A stretch of DNA of 64,000 nt from WHSW01 sp963705955 (GTDB lineage: Bacteria; Actinomycetota; Thermoleophilia; Solirubrobacterales; 70-9), in the NCBI GenBank assembly GCA_963705955.1, contig CAVPLH010000006.1:1-64000 (forward strand), in the 5' to 3' direction. The notes beneath the pieces were generated by a model that saw only the letters and a program-made list of their open reading frames with translations, was not told the origin of the DNA and did not search any database. Shown here in pieces: positions 25,771-34,777 of this stretch (the first letter of the stretch is position 1; each line of letters opens with the position of its first letter). A program made the translations under genes and the position numbers.

Positions 25771-26676
25771 GTGACCAACCAATCGAAGGGAGACCGCATC
25801 GCCGCCAACGCCGATCTGACGCCGGCAGGACCGAACACCGGCTCTTCCGACGCGGAGGTCGCTCTCGGGAGCCTGTCCGTTGCGGATGAGCGTTTTGAGC
25901 TCCCGCCCGAACCGACCGTCGCCGAGCGTGAGGTGGCCGATCTGATCCAGATCGAAACGGATCCCGAGACGGCCGCGTCCGTTCTGGAGCGCGTGCCGTT
26001 CTGGTTTCACACATTCTCGCTCGACGCCTCGAGAGGGCTTTACACCCGGGGCGTGGCCCGCGACCATCGCTACCGGATCCCGGCCCTGCCCGACGACTTC
26101 AGCGGGCTGAGCGTGCTCGACATCGGCACCTTCGACGGCTTCTACGCGTTTCTCGCCGAGGCTCGCGGCGCGGGAAGGGTCGTCGCGATCGACAACGAGC
26201 AATACAGGGAGTGGGTCAGCTCGCGCTGGGGCGTCGAGCTCGAGGGTGGCGAGGGGTTCGCGGCGATCCGGGAGCTACTCGACTCCGAAGTCGAGTACCA
26301 CCACCTCGACGCATTCGATCTCGACGAGCTCGACGAGACGTTCGACCTCGTCCTCTGCTTCGGGATCCTGCACCGGGTGGAGAATCCGCTGGGGCTGTTG
26401 AAGCTCCTTCGGCGCCGCCTGGCGGGCGGCGGGCGGGTGCTGCTCGAGACCCTTGGGACGGCCGATCGCGCTCTCGACTCCTCGGCGGCTGTTCACGTCC
26501 TCGAGCCGGGAGAGGTCTATGCCCACGATGACTTCGTCTACTGGGGATTCACCCCCGGCGCTCTGGGCGCGTTGGCTCGCCACGCGGGCTTCGAGGGCTT
26601 CGAGTTGATCGACGCACCCGTGATCGACGGCCATCGGCGGGTGATCGGCGTCCTTCGCTCCGGTCCGCTCGACTGA
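25771..26676 (+). CDS. Methyltransferase, DUF1698/CmoB-like group
   Basis: A 301-residue protein with WFHTFSLDASRGLYTRGVAR ahead of the SAM domain and motif I SVLDIGTFDGFYAF. LCFGILHRVENPLGLLKLLR and LLETLG follow. The upstream W-x-H segment and the I-G-xx-DG motif resemble the tRNA uridine carboxymethyl (CmoB) and related small-molecule methyltransferases. The start is GTG 25771; the first 40 residues are probably disordered. Its true substrate is unknown. Confidence 0.85.
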   Translation: MTNQSKGDRIAANADLTPAGPNTGSSDAEVALGSLSVADERFELPPEPTVAEREVADLIQIETDPETAASVLERVPFWFHTFSLDASRGLYTRGVARDHRYRIPALPDDFSGLSVLDIGTFDGFYAFLAEARGAGRVVAIDNEQYREWVSSRWGVELEGGEGFAAIRELLDSEVEYHHLDAFDLDELDETFDLVLCFGILHRVENPLGLLKLLRRRLAGGGRVLLETLGTADRALDSSAAVHVLEPGEVYAHDDFVYWGFTPGALGALARHAGFEGFELIDAPVIDGHRRVIGVLRSGPLD

Positions 26677-26763
26677 GCGCGGGCCGACCTGGCGGCTCGG
26701 TTCACGGGACCGAAACACCTGCTTTGCAGGGCGTTAACAGCTTCAGGGTCGGTTCGTGATCCG

Positions 26764-27540
26764 ATTCGCGATAGATCGGAGATCGCCTCGGCACTGCCCC
26801 CGCTATATGCCCACCGGCTCGGTCGCCAGTACGGTCCAGACTCCTCGGCGGCCGCGCTTCGACATACCCTGAGCCGCCCGGTCGACGGCGTCGAGACCGA
26901 CGTCTGTCTGACCGCCGACGATCGGCTCGTCCTTCTGCACGATCCGCTGCTCATGCTCGGGACCACCCTCGAGGGGTGGGCGCACGAGACGACCGCAGAA
27001 GAGATCCGGTCGGCGCTGATCCGTGACTCCTCGGGACGCCCGACGGCGGAGCATCCGCTGCTGCTCGACCAGTTCATCGATCTGGTGCCGGAAACGATCC
27101 GAGTCCAACTCGAGGTCAAAGCGCACGCAGATCCCGCGCTCGCCCGCCGCACCGCCGAGGCGCTCAGCGACTGGCTGCGGCGCGAGCCAACCCGCGATCG
27201 GGTCGAGGTGATCAGCTTCCACGCCGAGGCGTGCGCTGTCGCCGCGGCGGACGGGATCGCCTCGCGTCTCGTGATCTGGGCCGGCTACGCGCCCGAGGCG
27301 CTCGCCTCATGGGCGCTCCGGGCGGGAGTCCGCGGGGTCTCGGTCGAGCACTTCATGCTCACCGAGCAGCTGGTCGGGGTCCTGCGGGGCGCCGGACTGA
27401 GCGTCAACGCCGGCACGATCAACCACGCTGAGCTCCTGGGCCGCGTCCTCGATTTCGCCCCGGATGCGATCGGTACCGATCGACCGCACGAGCTTCGCGC
27501 GGAAGCCGCGAGGCGCTCGGCGGCGGCGCTCAGCGGCTAG
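26764..27540 (+). CDS. Glycerophosphodiester phosphodiesterase family protein, start not clear
   Basis: The frame reads YAHRLGRQYGPDSSAAAL (the HR pair), GVETDVCLTADDRLVLLHDP (E-x-D and HD of the active site), then VQLEVKA and the final DAIGTDRP, the full GDPD barrel. These enzymes hydrolyse glycerophosphodiesters to glycerol-3-phosphate and an alcohol. The coding frame has no ATG/GTG/TTG before the HR motif. A GTG in another frame at 26756 followed by IRFAIDRR looks like the true N-terminus if one base were shifted near 26785. The start coordinate is therefore approximate. Confidence 0.8.
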   Translation: MRDRSEIASALPPLYAHRLGRQYGPDSSAAALRHTLSRPVDGVETDVCLTADDRLVLLHDPLLMLGTTLEGWAHETTAEEIRSALIRDSSGRPTAEHPLLLDQFIDLVPETIRVQLEVKAHADPALARRTAEALSDWLRREPTRDRVEVISFHAEACAVAAADGIASRLVIWAGYAPEALASWALRAGVRGVSVEHFMLTEQLVGVLRGAGLSVNAGTINHAELLGRVLDFAPDAIGTDRPHELRAEAARRSAAALSG

Positions 27541-27623
27541 CGCTACCGCGGTTGGATTGCCGCACCCGAGCAATGCGAGCCGCGGCGTCCTTGTTCCCCA
27601 TCGCGCGGCGCCGAGCGAAGAGC

Positions 27624-29311
27624 TCAGCAGCTTCGAACCCGATCGTGGCCCGGGCCCCCGAAGCACCGATCCGTCCGGCCCTTGCCGCCGACGAGGACGT
27701 CCCGTCCGGCACCGCCCGCCAATCGGTCGTTTCTCCCCTTGCCCCGAAGCACGTCGCGACCGCCCGCGCCGATCAGCACGTCCCGGCGGTTGCCGCCGAT
27801 GACCCGGTCGCGGCCCGGTCCGGCGTTGACTCGGGACCTCCCTCCCAGGGTGCAGACGAGGTCGCGACCGCGTCCCGCCTTGACCCGATCGCGCCGGGCG
27901 CTCCCGACGATCACGTCGTTGCCCGAAGTGCCCTTCGTACGCACACCGGGCGCGGCGACGATCGTCGCCGCGCGTCCCGCGCAGGCAGGCGGTGGGGCCC
28001 CGACGGGGCCGGGCTCGGGTTCCCCGCCCGCGAGGCGGACGAGAGCGAAGTTCGGCGGGTTCGGGCCGGCGTCGGTGCCGCCCGCCCCGACGATCTTTCC
28101 GTCCGGCTGGAGGGCGAGCGAGACCGGGGCGGCGCTGTCGCCGAATGGGGTGCTCGCGAAGCCGCCAAACCCGAACCCGGCGTCGGGGGAGCCGTCGGGA
28201 TTGAAGCGGGCGAAGCCGAACGCCCCGCCCACCGGGGCGACGATCTTGCCGTTCGGCTGGATCGCGACGTCGGATGACGAGTCCTGGCCTCCGAGGTTCC
28301 CGGTCAGCACACCGCCGGCGCCGAAGCTCGGATCGAGCGCTCCGCCGGGCTGGTAGCGAACGATCGCGAGGTCGCCTCCGACACCCGGGCTCGTCTCGCC
28401 GGAGACGACGATCCGCCCGTCCGGCTGCACGGCGACACCGTGGGCGATGTCGAACTGGTTGATGTCGGTCGTCAGCCGGCCGTCGCCGTCGAAGCTCGGG
28501 TCCGGTGCTCCAGCGGAAGTGAGGCGCGCGACCGCGATGTCGAGGTCGCCGCCGGCATCCGACAAGCCCGCCGCGACGACCCGGCCGTCGGCCTGGATCG
28601 CCGCACGGGAGACGCCGTCGAGACCGCCGAAGTCGATCGTCTGCAGCCCGTCGCCGTCGAAGGAGTTGTCCGGCGCCCCGGTGGCGTCGTAGCGGGCGAA
28701 GGCGAAGTCCACCGCTGTCCCGCTGGCGGTGCCCCCGCGGCGACGACCGTCCCGCCGGGGCCGACTGCGACGTCGAGCGCGATGTCATCGGCACCGAAGT
28801 CGGTGAACAGCATCCCGTCGCCGTCGAAGCCGTTGTCGAGCGACCCATTCGCGTTGTAGCGGACGAGGGCGAAGTTGCGGGGGCTCGGCCCGGCCCCGGT
28901 GAACCCTGCCGCGACGATCTTTCCGTCGGGCTGGATCGCGACCGACGTCGCCGCGTCGTCGGCGCCGAACCCGGTCCTCGCCAGCCCGTCGCCGTCGAAG
29001 CTCGGGTCGAGCGAGCCGTCGGCCCGGTAACGCGCGACCGTGAAGTCGCCGGAGAACGCGCCGACGGCGACGATCCGTCCGTCGGGCTGGACCGCGACGT
29101 CCGTCGCCGCGTCTTCGGCTCCGAAGTCGGTACTGACGAAGCCTCCGGCGCCGAAGCTCGGGTCGAGGTCGCCCGGGCGGGCGTCGGCGGAGGCTGCCGC
29201 GAGGACGACGTACAGCAATGCGCCGGCCACGCCGCGGCCGACGAGCCGAAGCGGTGCGACTCGGGAGGTCCGATCGACGCTGGAGCTGACCGCCACCGTG
29301 ATCAATGACAC
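27624..29311 (-). CDS. Secreted delta-60 repeat protein with RTX-like C-terminal repeats, one frameshift
   Basis: A signal peptide ends SADA-RP, then seven to eight delta-60 repeats follow (DLDPSFGAGG, VAVQPDGRIVAVG and variants), predicted to form a beta-propeller or solenoid. The last 120 residues carry NDVIVGSARRD, GRDRVIGG and GGAGRDVLVGG units like degenerate calcium-binding RTX nonapeptides. A single lost G in the run at about 28738 splits the gene. Adding it joins VVAAG to GTASGTAVDFAFAR and gives about 562 residues. GTG 29311 is the likely start. An extracellular structural or adhesive role is inferred. Confidence 0.8.
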
Positions 29312-29343
29312 CAAACCCGGGCCGGCGTTGCGGCCTGGCGCCG

Positions 29344-29928
29344 CTAGCGCCTGACTCGGTAGCGCAGCTCGACCATCCCGGTGTCGAAGACGCGCGTCCC
29401 CAGCAGCTCCATCGGGCCGCCGGGAAGTCGGTTGTCGAACAGCGGCTTGCCGGCACCCAAGACCACCGGGACGACCGTCACCAGCACCTCGTCCAAGAGG
29501 CCCGCGTCGGCGAACTGCGAGGCAACGTTGCCACCCCCGACCACCCACAGATTGCGATCGCCGGCCGCGCTGATCATCTGATCGCGGAGGTCCGTGACCT
29601 TGGCGTTTTCGATCCGCACGTCGACGCCCTCGCCCTCCGGCACCGGCAGGTCGCGCGAACTGAGGACCCAATATGGCTTTCCCCCGTAGGGCCACTCGCT
29701 GCCCTCGGCGAGGTGGCCGAGAACGAACTCGTACGTGATCGCGCCGCTGATCAGCGCTCCGACACCCTCGTAGAAGCGTTCGTAGGAGCCTCCTTCGGTC
29801 ATCGGCCCCGGCTCGACGCCGTCACCCTGATGGCTGCCCTCGTAGTTGAAGAGCCAGGCGAGGGTGTCGTCGCTCTCGGCGATGTATCCATCGAGCGACG
29901 CCGCGCAGTAGTACTGGGTCTTGCTCAC
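29344..29928 (-). CDS. Dihydrofolate-reductase-like (RibD C-terminal domain) protein
   Basis: 194 residues. AASLDGYIAESDDTLAWL opens the fold, ALISGAITYEFVLG is the NADPH-binding segment, LWVVGGGNVASQF is the GG motif, and VVLGAGKPLFD is near the end. This matches the YyaP/YwjB-type RibD_C family found widely in actinobacteria as a stand-alone reductase of unknown substrate. Unlike RibG it has no deaminase domain. ATG 29928; the frame is intact. Confidence 0.9.
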   Translation of the reverse strand: MSKTQYYCAASLDGYIAESDDTLAWLFNYEGSHQGDGVEPGPMTEGGSYERFYEGVGALISGAITYEFVLGHLAEGSEWPYGGKPYWVLSSRDLPVPEGEGVDVRIENAKVTDLRDQMISAAGDRNLWVVGGGNVASQFADAGLLDEVLVTVVPVVLGAGKPLFDNRLPGGPMELLGTRVFDTGMVELRYRVRR

Positions 29929-30012
29929 AGACCAACCCTATGTTCTGACGCTATTGCCCTTCGCCGCGACGTTGGCGTGTCCGAACCGCGATCTCGAAAC
30001 CCGGTTCACCGA

Positions 30013-30342
30013 GCGGGATAGGATCGGTCAAACCAACCGAGGAGGCGGTCCCATGTACGCGCGAGTGGTCAGGTTCACCGACGTAAGCCCGGAGAGGATC
30101 GCGGCGATCGCGGCCCGGATCGACGAAGCGGACGGGCCGCCACCCGGCGTGCCGTCGACCGGCATGAAGCTGCTCTACGACGAGGGCCAGTCGACGGCCG
30201 TGTTCGTCGGCTTCTTCGCGACCGAGGACGACATGCGCCAGGGCGCTGCGACGCTCGAGCAGATGGACAGCTCCGAGACGCCGGGTACCCGCGCCTCGAT
30301 CGACAACTGCGAGGTCAAGATCGAGGCGGAGGCCGGCTGAGA
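30013..30342 (+). repeat. 330-bp perfect direct repeat, copy 1
   Basis: Every base from 30013 to 30342 equals 31150-31479 (offset 1137). The unit holds a 41-nt leader with the ribosome site, the 95-residue gene and its stop plus two bases. Six further bases match to the left after one mismatch (TCACCG). Confidence 0.97.
30053..30340 (+). CDS. Small ferredoxin-fold (ABM-like) protein, copy 1 of an identical pair
   Basis: A 95-residue protein: MYARVVRFTDVSPERIAAIA, a central KLLYDEGQSTAVFVGFF and a C-terminal strand. The pattern is that of antibiotic-biosynthesis-monooxygenase/EthD-like dimeric ferredoxin folds, often small heme- or quinone-handling proteins. The ribosome site GGAGGCGG precedes ATG 30053. 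It is identical at DNA level to the gene at 31190. An open frame continues upstream to 29921, but no start site is seen there. Confidence 0.8.
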   Translation: MYARVVRFTDVSPERIAAIAARIDEADGPPPGVPSTGMKLLYDEGQSTAVFVGFFATEDDMRQGAATLEQMDSSETPGTRASIDNCEVKIEAEAG

Positions 30343-30411
30343 GACGGAGAGCGCGCAGGGGTAGGCGGGAACGCCGATTGCCCGCGACGCCTATATAGAC
30401 GAGGAGGAGAG

Positions 30412-31158
30412 ATGCGCAGGATGAGCCTCGGGATCGCGGCGGTGGTGATGCTCGCCAGTCTCGCGGTCGCCGGCAATGCGTTCGCAAAGACGGGCGTGAT
30501 CACGATCGACGGCCAGGTAGGCGGCAAGCAGAAGCCGACCTTCGACAAGAAGAAGTTCAAGCCGACGAGAATCAAGATCGATACGACCACGGCCGATGCC
30601 GATGATCCGTCGGCGCTGCCGCCGAAGGTCAACCAGTCGGTCGTCAAGTTCGACTCCAAGGACGTCAGGTTCGACCACAACGCGGTTCCCGGATGCGATC
30701 CGTCGCAGATCGCCACCGCGACCACCGAGGACGCGATCGCGGCCTGCGGCGACGCGAAGGTCGGGACCGGAGAGGCGGTGGTCAACCTGCCGTTCGGCGT
30801 CGGCGGCGTCCGCCAGGACTTCCCGGCCGTCGTCACGGCGTTCAACCGCTCTGACGCGAACGGGATCCTGCTGCATTCGCGGCTCGCTGCGCTGCAGACG
30901 ACGACCGTGCTGACCGCCGTGCTCCACGCTTCGACCCTGACGGTGACCGTGCCGCCGATCGCGGGCGGAGCCGGGTCGAGCTCGGTCTTCAACACGTCGG
31001 TCGGAAAGAAGGACTACGTCCAGGCACGCTGCAAGGACAAGAAGATCAACTACAAGGAGACCTTCTCGTTCACCGACGCCCCGGACGCGACCGCGAGCGA
31101 CGTCCAGCCCTGCAAGCAGAAGAAGGAGAAGCGCGGGAAGGCTCACCGGGCGGGATAG
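30412..31158 (+). CDS. Exported protein of unknown function, between the two repeat copies
   Basis: 248 residues. A signal peptide (LGIAAVVMLASLAVAGNAFA, cut before KTG) leads a beta-rich mature part with VRFDHNAVPGCDP, four Cys residues in two pairs and a Lys-rich C-terminus (KKEKRGKAHRAG). The ribosome site GAGGAGGAG is strong. The last nine bases, including the stop codon, lie inside repeat copy 2, so the duplication event may have set the present C-terminus. I recognise no domain; it resembles secreted proteins that are multicopy in Solirubrobacterales. Confidence 0.75.
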   Translation: MRRMSLGIAAVVMLASLAVAGNAFAKTGVITIDGQVGGKQKPTFDKKKFKPTRIKIDTTTADADDPSALPPKVNQSVVKFDSKDVRFDHNAVPGCDPSQIATATTEDAIAACGDAKVGTGEAVVNLPFGVGGVRQDFPAVVTAFNRSDANGILLHSRLAALQTTTVLTAVLHASTLTVTVPPIAGGAGSSSVFNTSVGKKDYVQARCKDKKINYKETFSFTDAPDATASDVQPCKQKKEKRGKAHRAG

Positions 31159-31479
31159 GATCGGTCAAACCAACCGAGGAGGCGGTCCCATGTACGCGCG
31201 AGTGGTCAGGTTCACCGACGTAAGCCCGGAGAGGATCGCGGCGATCGCGGCCCGGATCGACGAAGCGGACGGGCCGCCACCCGGCGTGCCGTCGACCGGC
31301 ATGAAGCTGCTCTACGACGAGGGCCAGTCGACGGCCGTGTTCGTCGGCTTCTTCGCGACCGAGGACGACATGCGCCAGGGCGCTGCGACGCTCGAGCAGA
31401 TGGACAGCTCCGAGACGCCGGGTACCCGCGCCTCGATCGACAACTGCGAGGTCAAGATCGAGGCGGAGGCCGGCTGAGA
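31150..31479 (+). repeat. 330-bp perfect direct repeat, copy 2
   Basis: It is identical to 30013-30342. Its left end supplies the stop codon of the exported-protein gene (TAG at 31156-31158), and its right end stops 2 nt after the small gene. No transposase or short target-site duplication accompanies either copy. Confidence 0.97.
31190..31477 (+). CDS. Small ferredoxin-fold (ABM-like) protein, copy 2 of an identical pair
   Basis: It has the same 95 residues and the same codons as the gene at 30053, with the same leader and ribosome site, so expression signals were duplicated as well. Zero substitutions means the copy is very recent, kept identical by gene conversion, or an assembly effect. 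Confidence 0.8.
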   Translation: MYARVVRFTDVSPERIAAIAARIDEADGPPPGVPSTGMKLLYDEGQSTAVFVGFFATEDDMRQGAATLEQMDSSETPGTRASIDNCEVKIEAEAG

Positions 31480-31541
31480 CGCAGAGAACGCCGGCTGCGA
31501 GCGTTCCAGAGATCCGGGCCGCTCGAGATCGCCGGCGTTCG

Positions 31542-32748
31542 GTGCCCGTGAGGCGACCCGCGGCGCTCGCCGACGCCGACTCACCGACGCCACCGACGGT
31601 CGCCGACGTCGAGCGGATCGCCGCGCTCACCGATCCGGTGCTGCGGAACCTGCAGATCACGCAGTGCTACTGCGAGTTGTCGCTTGCGCTCGCCGCGCGA
31701 ACCGACGGCCGAGCGGCCAACTGGTGCACGTTCGCCACCTGGGCGTCGAAGCAGGCCGGCCAGACGATCCGCCAGGAGGACCTGGCTCGGGCGTTCGAGC
31801 GGCTGTTCGCCGAGTCGCCCGAGGCGACGAGCATGAGCAGCGTCGCGGCGGGGTCGATCTCCGAGCTCAGCTCGGCGCAAGACCCGCAGCCGATCCGGGA
31901 TGCCGTGTGGACCGCGCTCGAGCCGACTTCCGCGTTCGACCGCGCGAGCGACGCGGTCGCTCGCGGCAACCTCAAGGTCTTCGAGGAGATCGGCCGCGAG
32001 TTCGCGCGCCTGCTTGCGCTGCCAACCGTCGGCGGGGCGATCGACCCGACGGAGTTCGAATCCTTCCGCGACAGCCTGCGGCCGGGCGATCCGCCCGACG
32101 GTCAGGGCTATCTGAGGCAGGCGTTCTCGTCCTACGCGGAGGCTCTCCGCGAGCGCGACCCCAAAGCCCGCGCCGAATTGATGCTGCTTGCGAACCTGGC
32201 GATCGGCTTGCACGAGCAGACGCGCCTGCAGCCGCAGATCGCCGAGGCGCTCGACGCGCCGTTCGACGAGCCGGTCGAGCTCAGGCGCGACCTGCTGCGT
32301 GCCCTGCTGAGCCTGCAGATCGGCTTGGCGTTTCGCCTCCTGCTCGAACTGGTCCCCGGCCGCGCCACCTCGCTGAAGAGTGTGCTCGACGACCTCGACC
32401 GGCTCGTCAAGCAGATCGCACACGAGGCGATCACCGAGGTGCTGATGACGCTCAGCCTGCCGGGTGAGGTGTTGAGCCTCGGCCGCGACGTGCCGGGAAC
32501 GTTTCCCGCCGACCTCGAGACGATCGGCAACCCCGATCTGCGCTCGCTTCTCGGCCGCATCGACCCGACGCCCGACACGACGCGCGGCAGCGGCACGGAC
32601 GACTGGTCGATCCTCGCGGAACGGATCCATTTCATCGCCGATCTGTTCCGCGTCTACCAGGAGCGCTCGACCCTGCTGAGCGATCCGTTCACGGCCGAGC
32701 AGGTGGCCGTGATCAAGTCCGGCGGCCGCCCGTCCGGGCCGACTGTGA
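31542..32748 (+). CDS. Hypothetical helical protein, C-terminus probably displaced by a one-base shift
   Basis: About 400 residues, almost all alpha-helical: TDPVLRNLQITQCYCELSLA near the N-terminus, WCTFATWASKQAGQTIR and later FRLLLELVPGRATSLKSVL. I do not recognise a domain. The frame remains open to 33050 but becomes Arg/Ala/Pro-rich after about 32735, where it overlaps the phosphatase gene. A one-base shift gives a TGA at 32746-32748, taken here as the probable end. It begins GTG 31542 without a good ribosome site. Soluble; no signal peptide. Confidence 0.6.
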
Positions 32749-32805
32749 AACGTGCCGGCGGCGGGCAGGCGAACCGGCCGCCAGCAGGATTGGGATGCTT
32801 CCACC

Positions 32806-33321
32806 GTGCGGCATCTGATCTATCTGCTCCGCCATGCCAAGTCGAGCTGGGACGAGCCCGAGCTTCTCGATCACCAGCGCCCGCTGGCAAAGCGGGGACG
32901 GAAGGCGGTCGTGCTGCTTCGCGACCACTTCCAACGGTCCGAGGTCGCGCCCGACCTCGTGCTCTGCTCGTCCGCGGTCCGCGCGACGCAGACGCTCGAG
33001 GGCGTGCGCGAGGGACTTCCGCCGGGGGCCAGGGTCGAGATCGACTCTGAGCTCTACGCGGCCGACGCCGCGTCGCTTCTGGGGCGCCTGCAGAGGCTTC
33101 CCGAGGAGGTTGGCTCGGTGATGCTCGTCGGCCACAACCCGGAAATCGAGGACCTCGCCACCGAGCTGTCGGGCGGCGGTGACCCGGACGCGCTCTCGGC
33201 GTTGGAGGCGAAGTATCCGACCGGCGGCTTCGCGACGCTCGCTTTCGAGGGGTCGTGGTCGCAGCTCGGCCCGCAAGGGGCGACGCTGGAGGCGTTCGCG
33301 GTGCCGAGGCGGCTCGGGTAG
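32806..33321 (+). CDS. SixA-type phosphohistidine phosphatase (histidine phosphatase superfamily)
   Basis: 171 residues with the RHG-like catalytic motif LLRHAKSSWDEP at the N-terminus, SSAVRATQTLEG (second Arg) and MLVGHNPEIEDLA (second His), diagnostic for SixA-type enzymes. E. coli SixA removes phosphate from histidine on phosphotransfer proteins. GTG 32806 fits the family start exactly. Its local substrate is unknown. Confidence 0.9.
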   Translation: MRHLIYLLRHAKSSWDEPELLDHQRPLAKRGRKAVVLLRDHFQRSEVAPDLVLCSSAVRATQTLEGVREGLPPGARVEIDSELYAADAASLLGRLQRLPEEVGSVMLVGHNPEIEDLATELSGGGDPDALSALEAKYPTGGFATLAFEGSWSQLGPQGATLEAFAVPRRLG

Positions 33322-33345
33322 AGCCGCACGCCGAGCCGTCGAGAT

Positions 33346-33780
33346 CTAGGACTCGCCCGGCGCGCCCGATTGACTGACGTACTCGCAGAGGCTGTCGGCG
33401 TGCTCGCCGAACAGGGCCATGACGTGGAACGTCATACCGCCGAAGGTCAGTTGCCGCTTTTCCTGGCGAAGGTCGGCCTGGTCGAGGGGGACCTTCAAGA
33501 CCACGTCCCCGACGTCGAGGAGGCGGGCGCCGGACAGCGTCATCGCGTAGAGGTTGCGCTCGGTGGCGACGATCACGTGCGGTCCGGCCTTTACCTTCGA
33601 GCGGTAGACACCTCCGGTTTGCGCGGTGACGTACTCGGAGTTCATGACCGCGGCAGCGTTCGCCGCCGCCGACTGTCCGGTCTGGGTCTGGACGAGCTCC
33701 TGGATCGCCTCGCCGTCTTCGAGGTTCTTCTCCGCTCCGGCGCGCAGTTTCTCCACCCGCCGTCTCCGACCGCCGAACAT
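33346..33780 (-). CDS. Hypothetical protein with a PH-like beta domain
   Basis: 144 residues. A basic helical N-terminus (RRRRVEKLRAGAEKNLEDGE) is followed by beta strands with VIVATERNLYAMTLSG and LTFGGMTFHVMALFGE, a pattern like bacterial PH domains that sit on membranes or partner proteins. ATG 33780 is chosen at the end of the conserved-looking segment; the frame is open farther upstream to 34110 without protein-like sequence. Function unknown. Confidence 0.65.
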   Translation of the reverse strand: MFGGRRRRVEKLRAGAEKNLEDGEAIQELVQTQTGQSAAANAAAVMNSEYVTAQTGGVYRSKVKAGPHVIVATERNLYAMTLSGARLLDVGDVVLKVPLDQADLRQEKRQLTFGGMTFHVMALFGEHADSLCEYVSQSGAPGES

Positions 33781-33927
33781 CGAGCCGATTGTATGCCGGA
33801 CTCTGCTCCGGCGTTCCTGCCGACGCAGCGTGAGTATCCGGCTACTCGTCCGGCTCCGGGCGTCGCACGGCCGATGAGTTCCTCGCCGGGCGGCGGTCTT
33901 AGCCTTGGACACGAGCAAGGAGACCTG

Positions 33928-34203
33928 GTGCCCCTGAACAAGCAGTTCGACGCGATCCTCCAGAAGAGCCCGGCCAAGGGCGGCTGGACCTACGTGGTGA
34001 TGCCCGACTCGGTCGATTTCTTCGGGACTCGCGGCCTCGTAAAGGTCCGAGGCACGATCGACGACCATCCGTTTCGCAGCTCGTTCATGGCGATGGGAGA
34101 CGGTACGCACAAGCTCCCCGTGAAGGCCGAGATCCGCAAAGCGATCAACAAGGAGGCGGGGGACACCGTCGTCGTTCGGCTGCAGGAGCGGCTCGCGCGC
34201 TAG
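33928..34203 (+). CDS. DUF1905-family small protein
   Basis: 91 residues. FDAILQKSPAKGGWTYVVMP, RGLVKVRGTIDDHPFRSSF and KLPVKAEIRKAINKEAGDTV are the three conserved blocks of the DUF1905 beta-barrel family, sometimes fused to YdeI-like domains. GTG 33928 has an AAGGAG site. It is convergent with a MarR gene. No biochemical role is established for the family. Confidence 0.88.
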   Translation: MPLNKQFDAILQKSPAKGGWTYVVMPDSVDFFGTRGLVKVRGTIDDHPFRSSFMAMGDGTHKLPVKAEIRKAINKEAGDTVVVRLQERLAR

Positions 34204-34220
34204 GCCGACGAACTCGGGCG

Positions 34221-34688
34221 TCAGTCCCCCTCTTCAGCGCGCCATGGCGATTGCGGCGGCGCCGCGCTGAGCGCACGCCTGAGCAGCGTCATCAGGTCGC
34301 GACGCTCGGCTGCGGTGAGCCCGCGCAGCACCTCGCTGTCGACCTCGGTCGCCATCCGGCGGGCACGGTCGAGGAGCCGGCGACCCTTGGGAGTGATCGC
34401 TACCGCTCGCGCCCGGCGATCGGTGGGATGGGGTCGACGCTCGGCCAGCCCGGCGCGCTCGAGGTCATCGATCAGCGAGACCATCGTGCTCGGATCGATG
34501 CCCATCGATGAGGCGATCTCCTGCTGAATCGCTCCATCGCGAGCCCTGAGCACGTTGAGAACGCCGAACAGCGCCGGAGTCAGGCCAACCGACGCGAGCG
34601 CCTCCGCGATCCGGGTATGCGACGCCCGCCAGAGCCGGAAGAAGAGCTGGCCGGCGTACTCGGCGACCTCGGTGTCCGTGAAAGCCAC
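34221..34688 (-). CDS. MarR-family transcriptional regulator
   Basis: 155 residues: helix 1 with FRLWRASHTRIAEALASVGL, the recognition region QQEIASSMGIDPSTMVSLID, and the wing ERRPHPTDRRARAVAITPKG. It is divergent from a DHA2 exporter 89 nt away and is likely its ligand-responsive repressor. GTG 34688 is taken as start; an in-frame TTG at 34724 would extend into the promoter. Confidence 0.92.
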   Translation of the reverse strand: MAFTDTEVAEYAGQLFFRLWRASHTRIAEALASVGLTPALFGVLNVLRARDGAIQQEIASSMGIDPSTMVSLIDDLERAGLAERRPHPTDRRARAVAITPKGRRLLDRARRMATEVDSEVLRGLTAAERRDLMTLLRRALSAAPPQSPWRAEEGD

Positions 34689-34721
34689 TCTGTGATCTTT
34701 GCACAGTTTGCTGGACGTCGA

Positions 34722-34730
34722 CAATCATTG
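34722..34730. promoter_or_regulatory. Short palindrome in the MarR/exporter promoter region
   Basis: CAATCATTG has perfect 4-bp arms around one base and sits in an AT-rich patch rare in this DNA, between the divergent starts. It could be the core of a MarR site; this is weak evidence. Confidence 0.35.
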
Positions 34731-34777
34731 GTGCTACAAATAATAGACGAGATCCAGTAGACCGGGAGGTCCCGAAG

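Noticed and set aside
27624..29311. Delta-60/RTX coding repeats as a CRISPR array or satellite
   Set aside because: The periodicity is in the protein, with degenerate DNA; there are no equal-length spacers.
30013..31479. The duplicated 330-bp unit as an insertion sequence
   Set aside because: No transposase, no terminal inverted repeats and no target-site duplication; it contains only a small host-like gene.
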